NCBI GenBank assembly: GCA_013433145.1
Contig: CM024187.1
Span: forward strand, 15,489,826 to 15,553,825
DNA from: Ascaris suum
Taxonomy: Eukaryota > Nematoda > Chromadorea > Rhabditida > Ascarididae
DNA: 64,000 bases
Reading direction: 5' to 3'
Numbering within the stretch: position 1 is the stretch's first letter; every line of letters starts with the position of its first letter. Position numbers and translations under genes: made by a program. Below the pieces are notes generated by a model that saw only the letters and a list, made by a program, of their open reading frames with translations, searched no databases and was not told the origin of the DNA. This document shows, in pieces, positions 43,801 to 57,400 of this stretch.

Positions 43801-45384
43801 TGAAACGCGTGATCTAATAAGCACCCGGTAATAAATACCATGTCCAACAGACGCAAACACCTTAGCACTCAATTCATCAGTCAGAGTTTAGCCTTGCGAT
43901 ATGCCATTCAGAAATTCTTTTTTTTTTTGAGAATAACTCTCAAAATTGGTCACAGAATAGTGCAATTATGACCAGCACCAGCTTCTTCCTCGAAGAATTG
44001 CACTCCATTCATTCGGTCGAAAGGAGGTTTTTAAATTTTCGCTATGCCTGTGCCCGCATCTCTGTGCGACGGTCTTGTGCAGTCGACGACGTAAGTTTCC
44101 AAAAATGTTGCCACAAGTGTTATGCACACACTCCCATCTTAATATAACTCACACCTATCCTCACGCTGCGTTGAATTCGTCGCGTGTAGCCTATAGCTTT
44201 GTCCTTCTCATCAACTAATTGTGACACTAACATAAGCCACCCACGTGAATTTCATGGAAAACGGCTTTTTCTTCTATAGCTTGATTTTAATTCTTCGAAT
44301 CTGAGGAGAATGTGGGAGCTGACCAAGAGAGCTTAGTTTCATATCCCTGCAGATTTCTGCGTTTATCGCTGAGCGGCATGAAAATGCGTCTCCATCGTGG
44401 CCCTCTTGAATGCTGTGCAACACAAAACGTTTTCTCGCATATTTTTTAAAGTTCGCCTGGCGTGATTAGCAGGCTAATTTCTAGTATATTACAAAAGCAT
44501 GAAAGAAGGAACACTCAGATCGGGTCTTGCAAAGTGGGGTGGAAATTACCAATTCACGGGTGATGCTAAACGTAATCAAGCATTTCAAATAATCCACACC
44601 TCTGTTAGTGATATTTACGGTTATCCAAAAACGTGGGCATACAAAAAGTACGCTTATGTTATTGTCGATATGCTGGTCCTGTTTAATTTTTTGAAACTTG
44701 AAATTAGTAAATTACTCGGTGGAGTGCATCATTACGTAAATGCTCGGTAAAGGTGCATAAATTCTTTATATTGCGATACATAAAGGCCTGCCGCTATGCA
44801 AATGTTGCTTCACAAAGCCACTGTTCGAGTCAGCATGCGTTGCTGAGTTTTATACTTAGCAAGTAAAATTCAGGCACAATATGCCCTATTGCAATACAAT
44901 TACCAGACTAGTCACTTGCATACAAATTGTAAGCAAAATTATAAAACACGAGGAATGGCCGATCACATCACTGGCACAATCTTCTACTAAAGACCGGCTT
45001 TTTTAATACTTGAATGGCGTCCAAAAAGAAATTGACCGTCTACAAGACGCGTGCACATTTTTTGGCAATTTTAATTTATTAGCACTCTTTTCACAGCTAA
45101 TCGATCAAGCTGAAAGCTGGTTTGTGAATTCATTCCTTTTATACCTGCCTATTTTGCCTAAACGAAGACATCAGTTTGGCGACAGCTATAGGGTCAGTTA
45201 TAGGGAGTGTCATTCCATTTAGCCATAGACTCTGATCTGCGCAAAAATCGCCAATTATAACCAATTACAAAAAGGAAGCTCGCAATGCAGCAATTAATTA
45301 TTCGCCATCTGTACCAGTTTGCTTCTTGTGTCGAATTTTTGAAGGCTTTCTTTGAGAAGAAACGCGCTCCTTCATGACGTCAGG
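40861..45384. other. Gene-poor region between two LINE remnants
   Basis: Several 60-100 codon open frames (for example around 41.2-41.5, 42.1-42.9 and 44.5-44.75 kb) show no recognisable domain. Some may be further degenerate LINE sequence. An AT-rich TATTA-type repeat lies at about 42.93-43.10 kb. Confidence 0.35.
42930..43095. repeat. Degenerate TATTA/TGTATTA low-complexity repeat
   Basis: About 165 bases made mainly of TATTA, TGTATTA and TATAGTA units, interrupted once by a more complex segment near 43040. Confidence 0.8.
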
Positions 45385-46113
45385 CAAATTCCTCTCCGAA
45401 AAACAATTCGGACTTCTTACTGTTCGTGCTACCCATCAAAACTACTGAGCTCCGCGTGTAATTAGAAAGAAAGCCTTCTGGATTGCAGTAATAATGATTG
45501 TATTCATATCGATATCGCAAAGACATTTAACCTCGTAGCAGATGCCTGTCTCATAAGCAAGATTAGTTCTTACGGAATCTGCGAGAAACTATTGAAATCG
45601 AGTGAGCTCTTTTATAACGAAGAAAGTAAATAGCGAAAACTGGCTTCTGTTATTCCGATGAATTGTACTCTGAGAGCTGCACTCCATAAAGCAACGTTCT
45701 CGGCCTTTATTATCTATAAATGATAATTATGAATGATAATCTGATGTTGCTATATAAACTGGTATCGGATGTCACTGTTATGATTTATATGCTAGCAAAT
45801 CAAGCGAAGCGGGAATTTGTTCAGCTCATCGAGGTACATTTCTGATTTTATTCTTGCTTGATCGCAAAAATGGTGTCTTCCCGTTCAAGTTCCAAAGTAT
45901 GGCTCTATCACTTCGGTCCTCCTTTTTCCACCACTTCTGTTGTGTATATGATTGGCAACAACGACGGTCTCGACTGCGAATTCATTCTGAATTCGGATAT
46001 TATGACTAAGCTGAATATGCATTTCGGCAGGCACATACAAACAAGCTACAAAGTGCCGCTTCTCCTCTTTTCCCTCAGAAATCCGGAAACCGCTTGTAAC
46101 AACTTTATCTACT
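45385..46113 (+). mobile_element. Decayed CR1-like LINE, reverse transcriptase remnant
   Basis: Plus-strand blocks appear in the correct order across frameshifts. They are SEKQFGLL (the QFGF block), then IDIAKTFNLVADACLISKI with SYGICEKLLK (the DFAKAFD...L..KL..YGI block), then SNVLGLYYL (the GSVLGPLL block), then a C-terminal part with LNMHFGRHIQTSYK and RNPET, which follow the polymerase domain in such elements. Internal stops make it inactive. The orientation is opposite to the copy at 40.3-40.9 kb. Confidence 0.8.
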
Positions 46114-48428
46114 GAATGTATTGAGATCCCTCTTTAATGTGTACATTAAGTGTAGTTGCATCTTGGATTTGCATCAGAATTGTAAGAAGGCAACGAATGA
46201 CCACAAAAAATGCAAGGTGCCTGATAGAAATTACTCAGCTCCTCCATGTTATCCGTCACTTGAAACCAAATGAGATCGGCGGAATTAGATTCGGCCGCGT
46301 GGTGTAAATGCTCGTTGGTTTCTCGCACTTTGGCATTCCCAAATATTCATTATTTCTGTATATTATATACGGCTATTCTTTCAATCTGTATAAAAGAAGG
46401 TCTCAGAGCATTTCATATAATTGTTTCACGAAAGAGTCGACTATCTCTCGAATTCATTCATTCTCGAAGTTATTAAGCTGAATTATCTAGGCTCCATATA
46501 AATCGCATGCTACGAATTAAGCGAAAGCCGATGAGATTACCACCTGTCTGCTTGCAATCTGCGACCGTCTACGACTGGTCTCATATTGTTCCTCGGTAAC
46601 TTTTGTTCGTTTTAATCAGTTTATACCAGTAAATGCTTCATCCATTCAGATATACAGAAAAACAGCAGAAGTAGAAATAAGAAAGGTCGGTGCATAGAAA
46701 TAAATTAAGAAAATGCGTTTGGATAGAAATAAATATGAATAGATAAACTGACAAATTAAGCAGAAAAAAAAGAATTTTAAAGGTGACTTTAGGCATAGAG
46801 AATGATATTCATTAGAAATAAGTCATGCAGAGAAGACAAGTTGGGTGCACTGGAATTTTATGCTCCTTGAAGCAGAAATTTCTTTGACGATTTTTCCTTT
46901 TTCAACGAATATGGATAAATTTTCGCTTTTTGCATATTTTTCATCCATAGTGATCCACTTTGAGGGAAAAGTTCAAATATAGTAATTTCCTCATTGTGAA
47001 GAATAATCGATAAATTGACAGAGAGTGCAAATTCGTCGCTAAAATAATATTCGATAAGAGACAACAACGAAATATGTCGCAACAAAAATAATAGCAATAG
47101 TAATATCAATAATGTAGATAAAGCTCTGCAATCAATTTGAATGTAATCTCGTAGTCAGCTCATCATCGTTGAATAAGTTGAAAGAATACGATGATAGACG
47201 GTATTATCGTTTGTGGAAATAATGGACAATTATCGTTGTAAATGGATAACTATCTTTCAAATACACATTCTTTACATATTTATGCGACGTTTTCTTAGAC
47301 GGCTGCCGATTCTCTCAAAACATTTTAAAGCTGTTTGCCGCAAAATCACCATCTTTTGTCATTTTCAATAACTACGAAAGATCGCAACAACTAGAAGAAA
47401 TGTTGAGAGTTTGAAGAGAAACCTCCTCTGTTTTCAATGCCAGTGTTGTGCGTCTAAGAGATCTATTGTTTCCTTGATCTAAGAAAGCAAACAGAATTCC
47501 CAGTTCCGTGCTTGTCGTTAGCTGTTGCCATTATGTTCTCTACTGTCCTACGTCGTTATGCAAGCGTTGTGAACATTGTCGTCAGAGAGCTTTTTGGTGC
47601 GTTGATCGACCCAGGAAATGATTGCAATCCGAAATTTCAAATGACCGAAAGGAATTGGAAGTCTCATAAGTTTTCAAGAAAAAAATATTCGAATATTCTA
47701 AAGCCTATCGTGAACGATCTAGCGAAACAAGACTCCATCCACTGACTTTAACGCTCAATTTCCAGTTTAATATTGCAAAATTTTAGCACCTCCTCAGCTA
47801 GTGATTGCAAATTTAGCACAGAGCAACGAACCTAAATGTTCAAGCAAAATGGTGAGCGACGAAATCTTCTAGGGCAAGAACAGATGGAGTAACTGTTGGC
47901 TTGTATGTGAATCAAAGATAAAATATTTATCAAATGTCATCCTTCGATAAATTAACAAAGAAACAGGAATGCTCGTAACATAGGCAGACTATAACCACGG
48001 TCAAAAAAGGGTGAAAGTTTTCAGCTTTAGGGCAATGTCAGGAAGCTGCTTGGGGCTAAATTAAGAAAATCCTTTTCAGTCAAAGACACTGAAAACTTTC
48101 AAATTACGAACAGTTTTTGCATCGCATTAGTTGGCCGAAGTTGCAGAGAGATTTTTAGTTAATTGTTCACTGAGTCATATTTGGTCTGAAGTGGAAATAA
48201 ACTTAAAAAAATTGAAAGAATATAACGTTTTCTTTGGCACAGATTGAGTAATAGACGAGTAACGTACTCAGTCATGAGTATTCTCCAGGAAATATCGCTC
48301 TTTCCGCTTGGTTGGGCGTTGCGGTTTATATGACTTGTTTGCGGCATCGATGTAATGTAGAAATTCCAGGTATATATGATTCACTGTCTTTGCTATCGTA
48401 AACAAGGAAATGCACTTTCAACGACGAA
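46114..48428. other. Intergenic, downstream of the sushi receptor gene
   Basis: AT-rich. One 70-codon frame at 47.53-47.75 kb (starting MFSTVLRRY) has a passable composition but no homology I recognise and no splice support. Nothing else seen. Confidence 0.35.
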
Positions 48429-51400
48429 TCATGTTCCCGTGTTCGCATGAGTTTGCCTTACTTCCTCATACAAGCTGTCGTCATCAGGTGGTAAGTCGTA
48501 AAACGGCTCATCATCAAACGAATAGAGCAACTGTGAAGGTGTAGGACTGTTAGACAATGGATGTGCGCTGCGCATCTCGAGCTCCTCTATATTTAACTGC
48601 TCAGGTCTCATCGACAAAGGTAGTGGACAGCGGGTCATGGGTCGTAAATTTGGTAGTGTGACATGAACATTGCCATTGGGCAAATGCTGTACACGGACCA
48701 ACTGCGATGGCAGTTCGATCTCGGTTGTGGCTGCACCAGTCGACGCATAATAGATATGTGAGTCGTTGACTTGTGATGGAGCTGCATAAACAAGTGGTCT
48801 AGGTGAGGTGCATTTGTGCTCAACGAACGACTCCAACGACAACGGTGAAGATACGCAACAATGAACAACGATACGAACTGCAAGTGCTAACGCAACGAGT
48901 ACGCTGAGCGTAGTTACAGCAATAGCAGTTGTGCTTACGCTGGATGAGTCGCTTATCGCACGTATTGCTTCCTCATCTGGAAAGTGAGTTCACTTAGCAT
49001 TTTGAAGAGATGAAGCATCCAGTTACAAAGCTTTACATTTTATAGAACCTGAAATAATATAAAAATAGTTTGAATACAGGTGTCATCCTATCTGCGCCGC
49101 TGTACCGAACATTAGATTCTTTTCAAAGAGAAGTATTTCAGACTGCATCCAGTCAAGAGTTTAGTTCCGCTACCAATAGAGAAACTTATGGCAACTCCGC
49201 ATATATTCTCGCTTATATATGACATAGAAGAGAACGAGAAAATAGAAAATTAGAGATACCATAACAAATCGGAGCGGTTGGGTGCCAATGGCCACTCTCA
49301 TTGCAATAAACACGGTACGCACCAATTAGACGAAATTTTGGATCACATACATACGTGGCTGTTGAATTGAACGTCGTCGATGAGCAATAAACATTGCCAT
49401 TGGTTACGTTTTGTGGTTTGCCGCATTCGACCACTTCAAAAAACAAATTGCTTGTGCAACGAATGAAGAGCGACGTCACCTTTCCAACATCATTGCAATG
49501 ACGTCACTTTCCGTTGCATGGAAATTTATATTTTGAGTAGCGTTAAACAACGAATTCGTTATATTTACAGCTTAAAGGAAGATCTTTTAAAGCAAAAATG
49601 CATTCATAGAAAATAAATTCGTCACATTGAAAAATAATTCAACTATGCTCGTTCTATTCATCATACTGAACGGATCTCGACGCAAATGAAAGTCTACTAA
49701 AGAAAAGAAAAATTAAAGAGAAGCACGCTAGAACGAAAATCTGAGGGATTAAATGACCGGCTCTTAGAAATATCAATTAGTAGGAAATCAAGTTTGAAAG
49801 AATATCTGTCTTAGAGGCTTATCTTAAATCATTGTTGCCCCGTCTAAAAGAATGACTGTAATAATCTTGAGACGATTGTAGAAAAAAAAGTGAATCAGGG
49901 GGTGAGGAGTAGCCGAATACTATTTGATTCTTTGGTTGCTTTATTGGTTTCCGATTTACTCTTCCAAAAATTGATGACTACACTACCGAGGCGACAACTG
50001 GAAATATTTTTGACGCTGTTCTTAGCATATAAGTGCACAATGGTGAAGGGATGTTTTGAGTGAAGGCGATAGAGATTAACGGTCATTTAAGGTTGCACCA
50101 TCGTAGGTGCTTCTATTATGTCCGCTTAAACTGTGTAGTCTTTCTTCAGCAAATTTACAATGTTTATTGGCGTGTGAAGAAAAAAACTTCTACAGCAAGA
50201 TAAACTTAAGATGAACGATGCAAAAATATATATATTTACAAAGAAAAGCTCTATCGGGAACACCAACTTAATACAAGTGCTACATTAACATAAATTTCCC
50301 CTTATAAGGTTGCAAAATGCTGAAACTCCCTTCTCTGCTAAATGCTCATCATCTTCTACTGGAACAAAAACTTCCAAGTAACAACTGCCACTCTTTTATA
50401 ACTCTTACAAACTAGTTGCCATCTGTGCAGTATACCTGCGCTGCTAGTTTGCACTCTCTCTAAACTGTGGAAACACCTTACGAATTATCCGTTATTGGTT
50501 ACTTTTCTGCAATTCTTTCATTCTCATAAAAAATAGGGAAAGCAACAATTTTATAAACTCTTAAACGAGTTCTACAACATTTGTAGATTTGTCAGCATCA
50601 CAATCTACTTCATGTGGAACGGGAATTACGTTTAACTGATCGAAATGTGGACTTTCCTAGCTAAATGAATGCCTTGCACTCATTTCCATCAGACTTTTAA
50701 TGAACGGAAATTTTCGAAGTTTGGACGCCACCTGCATCATTTTTTCTGATATGTATTATGAAACGATACGACACTTTCTACTTGCGAAAATAGTCATTTT
50801 ATCGAAAAATTGGTGTTGTTTATTGGCACAGTGAATATCATATCTGCTTTAGCAATGTTGTCCTTACAAAGCGATCCTCTTAATGCACAGCTGATGGACC
50901 ACACCCTGGCATTCAAAGTTATCAAATGCATACATGAACAGAAGGGCACTGGTGTCGACCAGAGGGAATCCGATCCGCAGAAGCGATGCGTCGGCGACAA
51001 CTTGCTGAGATAGGTGCCGCGCCCGCATCGATATTCAGCTATCGATCGGAATGTCGTCGATCTGTTCAGAAGGATTACTGCACCTTCTGGCCATTCCTCC
51101 AAGGGGCCGCAGTCAATTGCTGTAATTGAACAAATAATGCTCGCCAAAAAGTCGACGTGAAATCGTGACCGAATTAGTGGATTATTGAAATTCGAAGACT
51201 ATGGATTTCGAAAATTAGCGGACAACTGGCGAAAAATTCGTGAAGAACAAAAGGGTGGAAAGGTATGCTAAGGTAGTTGGTAGGCATGACATGCGTTTAT
51301 CAATCACCTCATCGAATGAGTCAGTTTCAGAAATTTCTACGAAGATATATCAGAATATGACGTTTATTTCGGGCAGTATTTACTTGCTTTGAAGCGCCTT

Positions 51401-54400
51401 CTGAAAAACAGCCCTCATATTTGTACTTTTGTACAGCAAAACGCTTCAAAAGTGGAAAATAAATCGTTGGATAAAAAATATCCACTCTCTATAGAGATCA
51501 TTGTTAAAGTAGCATATCTTTACAGAGTTTTCACCACTCGAAATTAGTTGCAGCATTCTTTAGCTAAATGCGAGGATTAAATGATTACGTTGACACTGTG
51601 GAATAGAATGTGACCATCGGCCAGTTGGAAGACAGTTGCGCCGAGCGTTTCCGACAAGCTTATATCCCGGCTCGCAAGAATAGTAGCATGCGCTTCCAAC
51701 AGCATAACTTTGCGACGAGAATATCACCGTACCGAATTCACCCACTCCTGGGCTTGTACATAACTTTGGACCTCAATTACAGCTTATTTAGGAAGCTTAG
51801 AAAACTTTTCAGCGATTCTGCACCATGCGTATAGATGGCTATGGTTTTCGTTCATAGCACAAAGGAGTGGAAGACGGTTTCAACCACAACCTGCAGTGCA
51901 ATGAGTTTAGCTTGAACCCATCTGTATTCGAAACCTGACGAAAGAGGGAAAGCGGTACTTCTGGCTTTTGTGCATTAAAGTGGTACAGTCCATTTATGGA
52001 TTATCAGCAAAATTACGGACGGCTTTTGTTAAAATACAGAGGGAAAAGCAGGTGGAGAGGAGCACCAGAGGTGGTGACACGATACGCTCTTGGCATCTCC
52101 CTCGCCTGACCAACGAGTTTGACAAGCCAGAAGCGAATAATAAACATGCGAAATAAAATCTCCATTCCGACCGTCTGCACAGTCACCCTGTGAAAGATTC
52201 ATTTGCTGCAAGCGGACCGGTACAAAATCAAGCACTGCTCACTAAGAATCCATACATTTTTGAGCCTCTAAATATCTAGGAGTATTGACGGATTAACGTA
52301 AAAATGGTACAGGAGTTCTTACTATTTTGTACACTATACTGAACAAGTCATAACCCTATCTCCAGTGGTTTTCGGGATAAAACCACTGGACATACGAGCA
52401 TGCGCATACATACGCAAAGATGCAACTTCGGCACAGTGCGATTTTACAAGCACGTTTGCAAAGATGTATGTAAAGCAAATTAGATATTTGAGAATACTTG
52501 TTTGGCAGATCCACGAATTATAGACAGACTGTGGAATAGACATCCACTGCCAGCCTGCTCCTTTGGCCAGAGCGACTGCAGAAGATTCCTCATTGTTCGC
52601 TTGTAAAGCATCAGCCCACTCCTGAAAATCAACGAGCACCAGCTCAAATTCCCTTCAACTAACAAAACTTTGTCAGTTCGCTGAAAACGGCACCTTCTGC
52701 ATGGAAGTGACGCCAAGGCTTTTATGAATGCAGATTTGCAGCATGCTTGTTGTAAACGGTGTTTGTTTAAGGTGAACTTTTCTGCTTGCACTTAGTTTTT
52801 GGACTCTTCTTAAGCCTGTTCTGATGGTCCGCATTGGGTTTCGTTTAGTACGGACACTTGGCTTAGACATGGCTTCGACATATCATTTGGTCATTTGGAC
52901 ACAATGACAGTTTTTCAGTGGGAAGGTTGTGTTCTTAGGAAAATTCGCAGGACAAAGTTCGAGAGTAGCATGTAGCAACAGCTTCTTGGAGCAAAAAACC
53001 GCACGGGAATATTTGATGCTTTAAAGGGCAAACGCAAGCTTTGCGAGAAAAGATTGAGGATAATGCGTCATTAGCCGATTTTCTTCAGGCCTAGATCTTT
53101 CTTTTTCTTATAAATTGGCAGGATTTGTTTTCAAGTTGAACATATGTTTTTTTAGTTTTGAACGGCCTATTTAGAACTTCTGCCAATCACTGTGGTTTCT
53201 GAAAAGCCGGGAAGGTATTTACGTCTGCTGCTCAGTTATCGTCGGAGCTCGTCTTCCTCGAACACGCGTTTATAGACCAAGCACCCATGAATCTGTACTG
53301 GAGGACAGCCATTCTTCACGACCGAAAGAATAATAAATGCCTTAGCTGCGAGATGGCTGTCAAAAATTGGATTTGTATTTGGAGGTAATTTTCGAGAATC
53401 ATTTAAAGCGGTTGGGAATTGACTGTTATAGGACCTTACGAATAAAATTTTCATGACCGCTCAGCAGCGATTTTTTTCAAGATTAGGCTTGTAATATTTG
53501 AAAACTCGTCTATCCCCTATAAACTTTATTTCAATATAATTTTTGGTGGCGGCGAGTTCGTGTTCAATCGCTTCTTGATGCATTTCATTTCGTACCAATA
53601 GGCATGAAAAATTTCATTCGAGTAGCCTCTATGATTTGTTTGGCTGGCTTATGCAGCACAAGTGTAATATTAACCTCTTCATCGGTTTTCACCAACTCGT
53701 TGTTTGCCCATCGCCAATTCGGACCGCTATTTGTTATTCCAAGCCAATAAAACGACCGCTGCAAGCGTAGACTTGCTAACATCAACCTAAAAACTCAATT
53801 TAGGAAGCATCCTTCATAGGAAATATGAAGGTTAAAGAATCCTTGAAATGAGTCGGCCCTCATATTGGGAGTTATTCACCGCAATCTTATTCGCTTAGAA
53901 ATTGGCATAGATGAAACTAGAAGGACGAGCATGAACGGACCCCAAAATTAATGTGCATAAACATGCTTCAAGAAAGAATCCATTGACTTCGCTGAAGTAT
54001 GAAAACTTGACCATTAAAAACGGAGAAAATTTTCAGGGAACAAAATGAATTCCCACTGCATTTGCTTTAAGAATATAATTTATTGTCGGTTGAATAATGA
54101 AAAAGACCGCGGGGTTGGTTAAATAGCGACTGAAATAGTAAGAGGCGCGGTCATTCTTATTGAAAGTTTTGCTAAATATTTTATGGGAAACGATGGAACA
54201 TTTGTATGGATGGAGATTAAACACAACCTAGTAGAGCGACGAACAATAGTGAGTCTAATTAACGCCGCTAGGATTTCTGGACGGCAATTCCCCATCACGA
54301 CCAAAAAGTTCTCTGCAGAGACAGTGCAATCATGTCGTTCAAAAGAGTGAATGGCCGAGCAAGCAATTTCAAGTGGGCCGTTGAAAAATAGATTGGATAA

Positions 54401-57400
54401 ATGCAGCTAACATTGGCTATTGGCACACGAAAGTGGCGCAAACAAGCAGATTTAAATGGAATCTGCCTGAACAGTGTAAAACTACATACCTCTGAGGTCA
54501 AGAAAGGTTAAAGGCACCTGTTTAAATAAAAACCATTTGAATGGTAAGAACTTTTGGTGAGGTTGAAAACAAAAAGACTGCAAGTCCTAAAAACACCTCA
54601 AAAGCTTATGAAGATTTGCTGACAAGACGTACAGACAGAGACACAAACTATTTGAAAGAGAGATTTTTAGTGTTTGGATGGAACCCCGTGATGGATATGT
54701 TTGCAAGTTTTGCGCTATATGCTCAAGTGAGATTAATATTACGTGCCAGTTTTGAGCCAGCCAAACTTCCTGCAGCCCAAGGTGAAACTACAGTTCGGAA
54801 GGTTTTCAACCTTGGTAGCTGAACAAGATTTTGCTTCAATACAATCCTGCTGATTAGTTACTGGTAAACTGGTGAGGTGCTCATCTCTAGTTCAGTCAAC
54901 CTCCTTTATGGCTTTTTTGTAAAACCACTTAGTTTCATAGCACTCATTATGATCGATCAACTTCCGTCCTTAGTTAACTTTGCACTGAAGCAAATTCCGG
55001 TGAGCTCAATGTATTCAAAACGATATTATACGACACGAGATGGAACTAAGAATAATTAAAGTGGATGTGCTCGTTTTATGCCTCGAGCGAGGTGTCTTTG
55101 AAGCAAGTGGAACATGAAGCTACCTGAGTGCGACAGAGGCATTTCGTGATAGCTGGATTGGTAATGTGCCACCTAGTTGGTTACAACGTGCTTGTGCACC
55201 GCTCCAGTCGAGCTTCTCAAGGTGACTAGCCGAAAAGCAACGCCCTCCATAAACACCAACACGTTGCATCGAGCCTTGCCCGCATTGCCACCACGACACT
55301 TAATTAACATAGTTGAGTTTGTCTGGTATGCTGTCTTGTTTGAACCACACATGCACATCTTAGATCACTCCAACTTTAAACATTTTTCTCTAAATTTACT
55401 CCAATTCAAATGACGTTATGCCGCAAAGATTATTGATCCATCGTCATATGTTGGTGCGTTTTGAAAAGTTCGCCACATGGATGTGATATAGAAACTGTAG
55501 ATAGTTTTTGCAACAATTGTTTTGTGAGTTTCATGTGAACTCCACGGTGATCGGTGAATATATGGATGAGATGATGTGGTCTAAATTCATTGCAGTCTTC
55601 GCAATCTGTCTAAAGTGGTCTCTTCACATAGAAAAAGATTTGAAACTTAGGCAAATCTGTGCAATAATTTTGCAGTATCACCCTGAATATAGTATCTTCG
55701 TGGAACGCACAGTTATAAGTTCTGATTGATAAAGCTTCACACTATCATATTCATTCAATTTATTTCTTGCGTATGCATACTTATAAAGGTGAAAACATAA
55801 CTATTATGATCGAATAAAAACATTTAATAAAACTATTGAGGAAGCACTATCATAAGTAGTGCGATTACGAGACTGCCGTAAGACCTGAAAGAAAATCACT
55901 CACATCATTTCCCCATATAGCGCAACCTTACTTCATAGCATTCAATGGCAACACCTTAGAGATACGAATTTATCACACTGATGTGTGTGAAAGAACACTT
56001 TAATAAACACCAAGAGTCGTCTAGCTTCAGGCTCAGTTTGTGATGGTTTTAAGTGGGTTTAATGTTTTATTTATACATTACACTATGTTCAAGATTGTTC
56101 GAACAGCAGTAGGATACCATAAACATCACAGATATGTTTACATGCACGTAGGTAGGCAACGGACAATTTTGAACTGAAGTGAATTGAATCGTTTTTATTC
56201 ACATTAATAAAGAAAACTGCATGTGGCAGCGAAGATTTATATCTCAGCACGATAAACGAAAATACACTGTCGTATGGTATGTGCGAAAAGTGGCTTATGA
56301 TTTTACAGCATACGGTAAGATCAAATTTCGTTCTACGGTACTCTCAAGTTTCAAGCTGGAAAATCTTTAACGAGTAGATTGTCAGGTGGAAACGGTTCGT
56401 GAAACAATATAAGAAACTCCACGGTTTTAATAACTTCAACATCAGAAACAAGATGAGGGACCACTCTGAGTTTGATATGCCAAAATGCGTTGGCACCAGA
56501 GTAAGACTGTAGCGAAGTGCTCAAGATACTCGCAGAATGCTATTTGTAACAGTAAAAGCTTTCGAAGCGATTTTAGAACATTCCAAGGCCCACTGTATAA
56601 TGGGAGTGATTTTCACACCAAGACCATCGATCTCATCATCAACAAACAACAAAAACGAGCCACCTTATTTCACAAAATATCAATGATGAAAATTTACGTG
56701 AAATATACGGCATTTTTCGTGGAAATTATTTTAACGCCATTTTATAGCGAGTAGCCGGAAATGCGAACAAAAAGGATCTACGAACAGCCCTCGAGCGAAT
56801 TTCATTCATATTTGCAAGCAGAATTAAGAGTGTACTTGAAACGAATAAAAACTTCTTTACAGTATGGGTGTGTTTTCTCCATGACAAACCTCAAAGAAAT
56901 TCAGTGTAGACCTCAACGTTATAAAGTGAACAAATATGAAACGATTGCATACGACATTCGGGAACGGCATTAAAATTTCAAATGTTCTCTTAAAAGTGCT
57001 TTAAATGAGAGCCGAGATACTGAGCAAATTATCCGGATTGCAATCACACATGGATAATTCCGCCGGTTTTTGTATATTTAACTGCAATGTTACTGATAAA
57101 TTCCTGAATTTTTATTATCGCTCCCAATTTTATAATCTTGTTAAACAAATTAGAAAAATTTGATACTCACATACAATCGAAATTTCAAAGAAATCTACGA
57201 AAAAAACACCTAAAATAAAGCGATTCCGCTGTCTTCTGCACTAGCACTTTCTATCAATAAGCATGTATGCAGACTGCTTTAAAGCACCAGCGATATTTTT
57301 GCAGTAAGGTGACGCAATTCATAAAAGTAATGATTATTTATATTACCTATGTGTGACGTTTTGTGGGTGCTGTAATGGAAGAGCAAGGGTTGATTAAAAA

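Noticed and set aside
44499..44750. 83-codon + frame
   Set aside because: No recognisable family or supporting signals; could be chance or degenerate repeat.
47512..47745. 77-codon + frame starting near MFSTVLRRY
   Set aside because: Basic composition but no domain and no transcript signals; not supportable.
54541..54822. 93-codon + frame inside the sushi receptor intron
   Set aside because: Composition is passable, but there is no recognisable domain, no splice context and no homologue I know.
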